Positions 8,027-14,100 of a stretch of 14,100 nt of DNA are shown piece after piece. The translations under genes and the position numbers were made by a program. The notes below the pieces were generated by a model, which saw only the letters and a list, made by a program, of their open reading frames with translations, made no database searches and was not told the origin of the DNA. The stretch comes from CAYYAQ01 sp964469555 (lineage in GTDB: Bacteria; Planctomycetota; UBA1135; UBA2386), in assembly GCA_964469555.1 (NCBI GenBank), contig CAYYAQ010000135.1:1-14100 (forward strand). Reading direction: 5' to 3'. Position 1 is the first letter of the stretch. Each line of letters begins with the position of its first letter.

Positions 8027-8082
8027 TGTTGAAGTTCTTGTCGAGGGAACTGCCGTAATTGCAGCGTGGGACGTTTATCCTG
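8027..8082 (+). repeat. Conserved 56-bp upstream element, copy 2
   Basis: The most diverged copy: 38/56 identical to copy 3, gap-free. Similarity to copy 3 extends back to about 8003 (TCGAA and CCGTGAC at matching spacing). TATCCT lies at 8076-8081, in the same internal position as the hexamers of the other copies. It ends six bases before the ATG of the next gene. Confidence 0.7.
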
Positions 8083-8088
8083 TGCACG

Positions 8089-9990
8089 ATGCGGTTTCCC
8101 CTCACGCTAACCCTCGTCGCCACGAGTCCGCTCTTCGCTCAGCCCGAACTCCACCCCGGCGAATTCAAGATGAAGCCGCAGATCGACGCCGCGATCGGAC
8201 GCGGTGTCGAATTCCTGCTGAATGGTCAGCTTCGCGACGGTTCCTTCGGCATTGGCAACTACCCGGTCGGGCGCACCGGTCTCCGGGTCTACGCGTTGCT
8301 CAAGTCGGGGGTTCGGACGGACCATCCTGTGATGCGAAGAGCTCTCGCTTACCTCGAAGGGGCTCGGACCAACAAGACCTACTCCCTCGCCTGCGCGATG
8401 CTCGCTTTTTCGACGACCGGAGAGCCCAGGCATGAGGCCCACATCGAGCGCATGCTCCCGATCTTGCTCAAGGCGCAGAAGGAGAAGCTAGGCATCTTCG
8501 GATACCCACACGGCGGCGACCTCTCCAACACTCAGTACGCTGCACTTGGGCTGTGGGTTGCGCACAAGACGGGGCTCAAGGTGCCGCTCGCGACGTGGAA
8601 CAACTTGATCACGGGCACCCTCAAGCACCAGGAGGAAGCCCACTACATGGACGTCAAGATCACCACGAAGACCGGCGTGGGCAAGGTCGAGGTCGCGGGG
8701 TTCTCCTACAGGCAACAAGACAAGTACGCGAAGAACAAGCAGGCCGTCACCCACACGATGACGACGGCCGGCGTGTCGATCCTCAAGATCTGTGAGATCT
8801 GTCTCGGCAAGAACATGCGCAAGCTGGATCGCGGACGGGTGAAGCGCGGGATCGAGCTCGGTCTGAACTTCTTCGACGCCCGGTTCACAGTGACGAAGCC
8901 GACTCCCGGACGGTGGTTGATGTACTACCTCTACGGCCTCGAGCGCGTCGGCGCACTGAATCGGGTGGAGAAGTTCGGCGAGCACTGGTGGTACGTCCCC
9001 GGTGCCCAGTATCTGCTGAAGTCGCAGAAGAAGACCGGTGGCTGGGGGCGGGACATGCCGGACACCTGCTTCGCCTTGCTCTTTCTGCGTCGCGCGACCA
9101 AGGGCGGTCCGATCTCTGGGGCCGGTGGCAGCAGCGCCACGCGCCACGCCTTCGCCGCCGGCGGATCGGCCGACGACATTCAGTTCCGCGGTGCAGGTCA
9201 GCAACCGGTCGGCCTCTACATCAATAGCTTCGGCAAGAACCTGCTGGCGGAACATGAGAAATACGGCCTGCGGATCGTGCGGGTGGAGTACTTCAAGGGC
9301 GAGCAGCGTCTCGGTTTGCTCGCGGGCAACCCGGCCAAGGTCTGGAAGACCGATGCCTTCCTCTATCGCTGCACGCAGCTGAAGTACGGCACACACATCG
9401 TACATGCGCGCGTCGTCGCCATCGATCCCACGGTCGCCGGATCGGGACCCTCGAAGACCGTGACGATCAAGTCCAAGCCGATGACCGTGTTGATTCGCGA
9501 CGTCATCGAACCGTGGATGACCGCGGTCGCGGACATGCAGCGCGACAACTTGATCCGCAAGCTCGGCAAGAATCTCAAGCTGACCGCGAGTAGCAACCAG
9601 AAGACTTCGCGCCTGCTCTGCGATGGTCAGGACTCCACGAGTTGGTACACCGAGGTCGCCGACGCCAAGCCGACTCTGATCTTCGAGTTTGGCGGGCTGA
9701 TTACGGCGCGTCGGATCACCCTGACTCAATGTCTTCGGACGCCCGCGGATCTCAAGAAGTACGACCGGATCACCGCGATGGAGTACGTCTGGGGCAAGAG
9801 CAAGAAATTCAGGCGCTTTGAAATGAACTCCGATCCGCTCGGCGTGACCGTCTTCGAATTCTCGAAGCAGCGCCGGGGTCGTAAGTTGACGCTGCGTGTG
9901 GCTCAGCGGGGTGGCAAGGCTGATCTACCGGTTGGCCTCGCGGAGATCTCGCTTGGGCAAAAGCGGCTCCCGAAGCCGACGCGGCGCTAG
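8089..9990 (+). CDS. Secreted prenyltransferase/squalene-oxidase-fold repeat protein with discoidin-like C-terminal domain
   Basis: ATG 8089 opens a signal peptide (MRFPLTLTLVATSPLFAQ) in a 633-residue product. Residues about 30-345 form an alpha/alpha-toroid-like repeat region: GVEFLLNGQLRDGSFGIGNY, ALAYLEGARTNKTYSLACAM, and near residue 313 KKTGGWGRDMPDTCFALLFL. I do not see the DxDD or DCTAE catalytic motifs of squalene-hopene or oxidosqualene cyclases, so this is a non-cyclase member of the fold, common in planctomycetes. Residues about 375-475 look like an Ig-type sandwich. About 495-633 resemble a coagulation factor 5/8 or discoidin-type jelly roll (LTASSNQKTSRLLCDGQDS, TSWYTEVADAKPTLIFEFGG, ARRITL). 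It is likely an extracytoplasmic binding or scaffold protein; the ligand is unknown. The ORF could begin at TTG 8059, but that would bury the signal peptide and overlap the upstream element. Confidence 0.8.
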   Translation: MRFPLTLTLVATSPLFAQPELHPGEFKMKPQIDAAIGRGVEFLLNGQLRDGSFGIGNYPVGRTGLRVYALLKSGVRTDHPVMRRALAYLEGARTNKTYSLACAMLAFSTTGEPRHEAHIERMLPILLKAQKEKLGIFGYPHGGDLSNTQYAALGLWVAHKTGLKVPLATWNNLITGTLKHQEEAHYMDVKITTKTGVGKVEVAGFSYRQQDKYAKNKQAVTHTMTTAGVSILKICEICLGKNMRKLDRGRVKRGIELGLNFFDARFTVTKPTPGRWLMYYLYGLERVGALNRVEKFGEHWWYVPGAQYLLKSQKKTGGWGRDMPDTCFALLFLRRATKGGPISGAGGSSATRHAFAAGGSADDIQFRGAGQQPVGLYINSFGKNLLAEHEKYGLRIVRVEYFKGEQRLGLLAGNPAKVWKTDAFLYRCTQLKYGTHIVHARVVAIDPTVAGSGPSKTVTIKSKPMTVLIRDVIEPWMTAVADMQRDNLIRKLGKNLKLTASSNQKTSRLLCDGQDSTSWYTEVADAKPTLIFEFGGLITARRITLTQCLRTPADLKKYDRITAMEYVWGKSKKFRRFEMNSDPLGVTVFEFSKQRRGRKLTLRVAQRGGKADLPVGLAEISLGQKRLPKPTRR

Positions 9991-10020
9991 CGCCTAGGGC
10001 CGTCGGGGACCGGCGGGCGG

Positions 10021-10110
10021 AACGTTGCGCTCGCCCTCGACGTGGTGCACAACATGCAGAAGCGGTACCGGCTCGATCGAGACCGCATCAACTCGTTCCC
10101 GAGTTCCTGA
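10021..10110 (+). pseudogene. Fragment of an alpha/beta-hydrolase (esterase/prolyl oligopeptidase-type) gene
   Basis: In the frame that follows the stop of the preceding gene, this stretch reads NV then ALDVVHNMQKRYRLDRDRI, then NSFPSS and a stop. In planctomycete alpha/beta hydrolases a segment such as D(V/A)L..V.KRYR(L/V)D..RI sits immediately before the nucleophile elbow GxSMGG. Here the similarity stops just short of the elbow, and no upstream or downstream part of such a gene is present. It is best read as debris of a deleted gene. Assignment is by eye over about 20 residues. Confidence 0.4.
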
Positions 10111-10186
10111 TGGGATCGCGGCAAGTCGTACTGGCTGCGAAACGAACAAGCCGTCTCGTCTATCGCCTGGCCAGTTCCATTGGGAC

Positions 10187-12715
10187 CTAGTCGACCTTCA
10201 CCTTGCCGTAGACGGCTTCCCATTCCTTGACGGTCTTCTCGAGGATTGCCTGGGCTTTGATGAGGGATTCGCCCTGTTTGCCCTTCTTGTTGCGGCTCGC
10301 GAGGTTGGGATAGATCCGCTTCATCGTTGCGATAAATGGTCTGCCGTCCTTCTTGAGCCTTACCGCCGCCTTGGCTAAGCCAATGTTGCCCCAGCGGGCA
10401 CCGATGATTGTCCAGGTGGCTGGAAGCGGCGGCATGTTCGGGTAGATCCGTTCGATCGCCGGGAGAAGTGGGATCGCGTGCTCCGGGTTCTTCTTCATGT
10501 TTATGTAGCGGAGCGTCTCGAAGATGTTGTTCAAGTCGATCGGCTGATGGAAGCCCTCTCGGAGTTCGATCTTGTTGACGCTCTTCGCCATTGCGGCTAC
10601 CAGCTCATCCTTGATCTCGGGGTTCGCGGCGATCGCGGCTTTGAAGACACTTGTTGCACCCCAGCGCCGGGCCGGCAAGTTGACGTCCTCGTCGTAGCTA
10701 GCCATCATCGCCGGCATAAGCGCACGCATCGCCTTGGCATCCTTGATCAGTGGCTCAATCGACTTGAAAGCCGCGACTCGCAACCACCATTCGTTCTCAA
10801 AGAAATACGGCTTGATGATCTCGAAGTTAGCCTCGATGGAGGCGTTGTCGGCACAGCTCATTGCCATCAAGGCGTGACGGTGTTCCCACATCGGCACCGA
10901 CTTGTCGCGGAGCGTCTTGACGATGGTTGGCAGGAAATTCGCCTTGATCATGTCTGAGCTAATCTTCGACCGGGTTTTGCCCGGACCCCATCCTGTAGCG
11001 CAGCTGATCGCGTTGAGACCGGCCACGCGAAGTCGACCATCCTTGCTTTTCAGTGCCTGAGCGATGTACGGAATCGCCTCTTTGCCAAGGTAGCCCAGGC
11101 CGTTGGCTGCCCAGACGCGCGCCTGCGGCGAGTAATGGTGCATGACCTTGTAGTACCAGGAAGCTGGCATCATCTTCTTACGGGGATGGTTCTTTGAGGC
11201 ATTGGTCTGGCGAGCGGCCGGTGTGCCGTCGGTGCCGTAGATCGTCTTGAAGACCTTGGCGATTTCGTGCGGATGAACGTCGACAACCACGCCCTCGACC
11301 CAGTCGGTCCGTTGGCAATCGTCAACCTCCACAGCTCGCTCGCCCTTGGTGGGTCTGTGCTTGACCGAGTGTTTTGTGCGCGGCTTACCGTTGATTCGAA
11401 GGTGATGCAGGTGCGAGGTGAAGGCCATCGCAATCAGGCCGGTTTGGTGATGCGGCGCCTTTCCGATCGGACCGTGGCCACCAGGGTGCGGTACGCGGAA
11501 CCCACCGCCCGGCATGCGACTGAGTTCGAAGTGCCAGATCATTTGGTCCTTGTGTCGCCGCCACGAACCGGAGGGATGATCCATCACCAGTGCGTCGACG
11601 ATGTTTCGCCAGGTATGGTTGCCAAAACACGAACCATGTCCGCCTTCGTTGTCGAAGTATGAGTCGGTTTCGCTGAGAGCGAGCAGTTTCGCGCCGCCCT
11701 GAAACTTGGCCTGTGGTAGCAAGGTCAGCGCCGAGGCTAGTCCGCCGTTCTTCCCGTTCGAAGCCCACCATAGCTCGGGGTGGTGGTCGCCGTACGGCAC
11801 GCCACCTCGACCAGCGAACCGACTGAATTGCTTGATCGCGTTGTCATAGATCTCTGTGTTGACCTCCACGCCGCATTCGCGGGCGAGGACCAGCGTGGTC
11901 AGCGCCTGGTTGCCGGCCGCATTGAGCGTGCCGCCGGTGACGTAGCCCGGACCGCAATGCGTGGTGCCATGCCCCCAACCGTTGAACCATTGGCCGGCCG
12001 CAAGCTGATCGCACCTTGCTTTGATCGCTGGAAGCACGCGTTTGTCGCCCGTGGCCAAGTAGTATTCGCCGAGGAAGATGCCATTGTAACCGATGAACCA
12101 CGTGCTCGTGGAGTGGCGTTTGTTCACCAACTTAAGAGCATGTTTCTCGACGATGCGCAGATGCTTCGCTTCGCCGGTTGACATCAGGAACAGCGCTTCG
12201 AGCGCGCCGGTGATCCCGCCTTCCGGGCCACCATGTTCGAGGATGAAGGCCACCGTCTGATCGACGATGGTCTTCGACTTCTTACAGTTGATCGGGAAGG
12301 TCTTGGAATAGCTGCCGATCGGATTCAAGTGGATCGTGACTCTCTTGGTCGCGCCGTTCCGATGGACCGCGAACGCCATCTTGCCCTTCCGGCCCTCCGA
12401 GATGTTAATCTGCTCGCCGAGGATACGACGAGGATCGACCACCTTCAGCGACACTCCGTTGACCGACTCCAGGATGTCGCCCTTTTGTATGTTGCCGGCG
12501 GCGGGGGTGTTCGACAGGACCTTGGTCACCGTCACCACGTGAGGTGTCCCGGCTTTGGCTTGCTTGGGCTTGTCCAGGCTGCTCGTCACCGTCACGATCA
12601 TCCCGGTGACGCCGACGCTGATGGGCGGGGTTTCTTGCCAACTGGCGAGCTGGTCCGTCGACGCAGTTGGTACTATCGCCGTCAGTAACAGCATTACGGT
12701 CACAGTTCGTTTCAT
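10187..12715 (-). CDS. Secreted PDZ - DUF6288 - HEAT-repeat protein
   Basis: ATG 12715 gives 842 residues starting with a signal peptide (MKRTVTVMLLLTAIVPTAST). Residues about 33-130 form a PDZ-like domain (KVLSNTPAAGNIQKGDILES, VNGVSLKVVDPRRILGE). A short linker GSYSKTFPINCKKSKTI, typical to my knowledge of DUF6288 proteins, leads into an alpha/alpha-barrel-like region at about 145-480 (WFIGYNGIFLGEYYLATGDK, GWGHGTTHCGPGYVTGGTLN, GGHGSCFGNHTWRNIVDAL). From about 560 onward HEAT-type helices appear (HHYSPQARVWAANGLGYLGK, EAIPYIAQALKSKDGRLRVA). Many His and Cys residues in the barrel may bind metal. A good sigma70-type promoter lies upstream. The gene converges on the prenyltransferase-fold gene. 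A start at ATG 12736 is possible but would place seven residues before the signal peptide. Function unknown. Confidence 0.8.
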   Translation of the reverse strand: MKRTVTVMLLLTAIVPTASTDQLASWQETPPISVGVTGMIVTVTSSLDKPKQAKAGTPHVVTVTKVLSNTPAAGNIQKGDILESVNGVSLKVVDPRRILGEQINISEGRKGKMAFAVHRNGATKRVTIHLNPIGSYSKTFPINCKKSKTIVDQTVAFILEHGGPEGGITGALEALFLMSTGEAKHLRIVEKHALKLVNKRHSTSTWFIGYNGIFLGEYYLATGDKRVLPAIKARCDQLAAGQWFNGWGHGTTHCGPGYVTGGTLNAAGNQALTTLVLARECGVEVNTEIYDNAIKQFSRFAGRGGVPYGDHHPELWWASNGKNGGLASALTLLPQAKFQGGAKLLALSETDSYFDNEGGHGSCFGNHTWRNIVDALVMDHPSGSWRRHKDQMIWHFELSRMPGGGFRVPHPGGHGPIGKAPHHQTGLIAMAFTSHLHHLRINGKPRTKHSVKHRPTKGERAVEVDDCQRTDWVEGVVVDVHPHEIAKVFKTIYGTDGTPAARQTNASKNHPRKKMMPASWYYKVMHHYSPQARVWAANGLGYLGKEAIPYIAQALKSKDGRLRVAGLNAISCATGWGPGKTRSKISSDMIKANFLPTIVKTLRDKSVPMWEHRHALMAMSCADNASIEANFEIIKPYFFENEWWLRVAAFKSIEPLIKDAKAMRALMPAMMASYDEDVNLPARRWGATSVFKAAIAANPEIKDELVAAMAKSVNKIELREGFHQPIDLNNIFETLRYINMKKNPEHAIPLLPAIERIYPNMPPLPATWTIIGARWGNIGLAKAAVRLKKDGRPFIATMKRIYPNLASRNKKGKQGESLIKAQAILEKTVKEWEAVYGKVKVD

Positions 12716-12791
12716 CTGAGTCTCTTGCAGAGCCATGGGGTCAAGAATGGACCCTGGCCGTGAATGTCCGCCGATCGCGGCAAACACGAAG

Positions 12792-12820
12792 AGCCTAGGC
12801 TCGACGGTGATGGAGCACAA
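12792..12820 (-). promoter_or_regulatory. Sigma70-type promoter of the PDZ-DUF6288 gene overlapping a 12-bp palindrome
   Basis: On the minus strand, TTGTGC (12820-12815) and TAGGCT (12797-12792) are separated by exactly 17 bases. The expected transcript start is about 70 bases before ATG 12715. The -10 lies inside the perfect palindrome GAGCCTAGGCTC (12791-12802), a possible operator. Confidence 0.5.
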
Positions 12821-13051
12821 GACACGGTTGTCGGAGGTAAGCACGCAAGATGCCAGAGACGCGCGTTGTAGCCCCAGCTACAATCAGTTCGTGCCTAGTG
12901 TCTGTAGGCCTCGTGTGTGACGATGGTCGCCACCTAGGCGACGAGTGTGCCTTGGTTCGCTAGCGTTGCGGCGCCAGCACTCGGGTAGCTCGCCGGAACA
13001 AGGCGAACCACGTTGGTTCGAGTATTGTCGAAGGGCCGTGACAGGCGACGA

Positions 13052-13107
13052 TGTCGGGTTTCTTCCTGGGGGAGACTCCGGAATTGCAGCTTGGAACGTC
13101 TATGCTC
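13052..13107 (+). repeat. Conserved 56-bp upstream element, copy 3
   Basis: It shares 49/56 positions with copy 1 and 38/56 with copy 2, all gap-free. Similarity to copy 2 reaches back to about 13028. TATGCT lies at 13101-13106. It ends 36 bases before the esterase ATG, almost the same spacing as copy 1 (37). Confidence 0.8.
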
Positions 13108-13143
13108 TGCCGCTCACGACGCCAGAACGACACAGCACGCACC

Positions 13144-14100
13144 ATGATAATCACGAACTCTCGCAACTCGCTGCGGACACTCGCCGCTCTAACGTGTGTG
13201 CTGCTCTCTCCGGTGGCTGCCGCCCAGGATCAAGGGGCCCCGCTTCCCGATCCCGACGGCAAGTCGGCGAACATGAGCAAGCGCGTGCAGGTGTACATCC
13301 TGATGGGTCAGTCCAACATGCTCGGTTTTGGCAAGATCAATGGCGGGAACGGCTCGCTGACGCATGCCATCAACGAGAAGGGAAAATACCCCTATCTGAT
13401 GGACGACAGCGGCGCCTGGACCGTGCGCAAGGACGTCCGCAACGTCTTCGTCATGGGGAGCGGCATCGGGAGGATGAAGGTCTACAAGAACGAGTGGATG
13501 ACCATCACAGGCAAGAACATCGGCCCGGAAATCGGGATCGGACACTACGTAGGCAATGCTACCGACGCGCCAGTGCTCATCCTCAAATCCTGCATCGGCA
13601 ACCGAAGTCTCGGCTATGACCTGGTGCCTCCAGGCGCTGAAGGGAGAGAGCCTCCCAAGTCGAGCGGGTGGTACGCGGGTATCCAGTACGATGGCGATGT
13701 CGCCAACGCGAAGACGGTCCTGGCCAACCTTCGCGATTACTACCCCGGCGCGAAGGGCTACACCGTCGCGGGGTTCTTCTGGTGGCAGGGCGACAAGGAT
13801 CGCTACAACGCCGACCTCGCCAACCGCTACGAGGAGAACCTCGTGTTGATGATCAAGGCGCTCCGTGCCGAATTCAACGCGCCCGACGCGAACTTCGTTT
13901 GCGCGACCCTGGGGCAGACATCGAAAGGCGCGGGTGGCAACGAGGGGAAGATCCTCGAGGCCCAACTCGCAGTAGACGGCAAGAGTCGAAAATACCCCAA
14001 GTTCAAGGGAAACGTCGCCAGCGTCTACAGCAAGCCGTACTGCCAAGGGGGCGGGTCCAGCGGACACTACGGCGGCAACGCCGAGACGTACATGGGTGTC
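13144..14100 (+). CDS. Secreted sialate O-acetylesterase-type SGNH hydrolase (SASA/DUF303), 3'-partial
   Basis: ATG 13144 opens a signal peptide (MIITNSRNSLRTLAALTCVL then LSPVAAAQ), and the frame stays open for 319 codons to the window edge. The SGNH/SASA signatures are in order: VYILMGQSNMLGFG with likely nucleophile Ser57; VLILKSCIGNRSLGYDL; GYTVAGFFWWQGDKDRYNA, the family's WxQGE(S/D)D block with Asp in place of the usual Glu; and GHYGGNAETYMGV with likely catalytic His308. The domain is therefore nearly complete in the window. The expected reaction is removal of O-acetyl groups from sialic acid or plant-type polysaccharide outside the cytoplasm; the substrate cannot be told from sequence. 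Copy 3 of the 56-bp element lies just upstream. No clear ribosome binding site is present. Confidence 0.87.
   Translation, partial: MIITNSRNSLRTLAALTCVLLSPVAAAQDQGAPLPDPDGKSANMSKRVQVYILMGQSNMLGFGKINGGNGSLTHAINEKGKYPYLMDDSGAWTVRKDVRNVFVMGSGIGRMKVYKNEWMTITGKNIGPEIGIGHYVGNATDAPVLILKSCIGNRSLGYDLVPPGAEGREPPKSSGWYAGIQYDGDVANAKTVLANLRDYYPGAKGYTVAGFFWWQGDKDRYNADLANRYEENLVLMIKALRAEFNAPDANFVCATLGQTSKGAGGNEGKILEAQLAVDGKSRKYPKFKGNVASVYSKPYCQGGGSSGHYGGNAETYMGV

Larger units (their letters stand above)
12716..13143. other. Divergent intergenic region (428 bp)
   Basis: It lies between the PDZ-DUF6288 gene and the esterase gene. It holds the minus-strand promoter with its palindrome and copy 3 of the 56-bp element. 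It also holds a short hairpin at 12926-12942 (GTCGCC, five-base loop, GGCGAC) that may be a terminator or protein site. No coding sequence is supported; a plus-strand open frame from 12945 is a shadow of the esterase gene. Confidence 0.6.

Noticed and set aside
8013..8088. Protein-like similarity between copies 2 and 3 of the element (VTG.DV...GIAAW.VY)
   Set aside because: Mismatches are spread evenly over the three codon positions, and copy 1 hits a stop in that frame. Conservation is therefore at DNA level, not coding.
9983..9994. 12-bp palindrome GGCGCTAGCGCC spanning a stop codon
   Set aside because: It has no loop and no T-run after it, so a terminator is not supported. In GC-rich DNA such a palindrome can easily arise by chance.
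12951..12967. Possible fourth degenerate copy of the 56-bp element (TTGGTTCGCTAGCGT)
   Set aside because: It matches only over about 15 bases with a gap, and nothing upstream aligns.
12945..13619. 224-codon plus-strand open frame covering the start of the esterase gene
   Set aside because: It overlaps the esterase in another frame. The esterase frame has a signal peptide and catalytic motifs; this one has neither.

Overview
The window looks like a stretch of chromosome from a Planctomycetota-type bacterium. This is inferred from content, not from a marker gene: it has high GC, long genes for exported proteins, two large CRTAC1-family (FG-GAP/VCBS plus ASPIC/UnbV) proteins, a squalene-cyclase-fold repeat protein, a PDZ-DUF6288-HEAT protein, an M64 metallopeptidase and a sialate O-acetylesterase-type SGNH hydrolase. 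Most starts lack a good Shine-Dalgarno sequence. I see no rRNA, tRNA, CRISPR array, insertion sequence, phage gene or defence system.

Layout. (1) 2-2932 (+) is a CRTAC1-family protein with a large extra C-terminal domain, probably cut at its 5' end by the window edge. (2) 2958-5297 (-) is a second, membrane-anchored CRTAC1 protein, convergent with the first and 25 bp from it. (3) 5298-6144 holds a 13-bp perfect inverted repeat at the start of gene 2 and a broken N-terminal remnant of another CRTAC1-like gene at 5719-6041. The remnant's reading frame runs without a stop into the next gene, so its start is easily misplaced. (4) 6145-7518 (+) is a secreted M64 peptidase. (5) 7519-9990 (+) holds a truncated secreted propeller-like protein (7648-8016) and a secreted prenyltransferase-fold repeat protein with a discoidin-like C-terminus (8089-9990). 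(6) 10021-10110 is a scrap of an alpha/beta-hydrolase gene. (7) 10187-12715 (-) is the PDZ-DUF6288-HEAT protein. (8) 13144-14100 (+) is the sialate O-acetylesterase-type esterase, running off the right edge.

The main unexplained signal is a 56-bp element present three times in the same orientation (7555-7610, 8027-8082, 13052-13107). Each copy lies just upstream of a signal-peptide gene. Copies 1 and 3 match at 49 of 56 positions by eye and copy 2 matches copy 3 at 38 of 56, with no gaps. All three carry a TANNCT hexamer at the same internal position. Copy 2 begins almost exactly where the truncated gene loses its family similarity. The simplest reading is a shared promoter or 5' module that also marks recombination junctions. 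The upstream genes are unrelated to one another, so this is not simple duplication of one locus.

Functionally, almost every product is predicted to be exported or membrane-anchored: adhesion or binding scaffolds, a protease, an esterase and scaffold-like helical repeats. No classical metabolic operon is visible. The genes look like independently promoted accessory loci separated by gene remnants.
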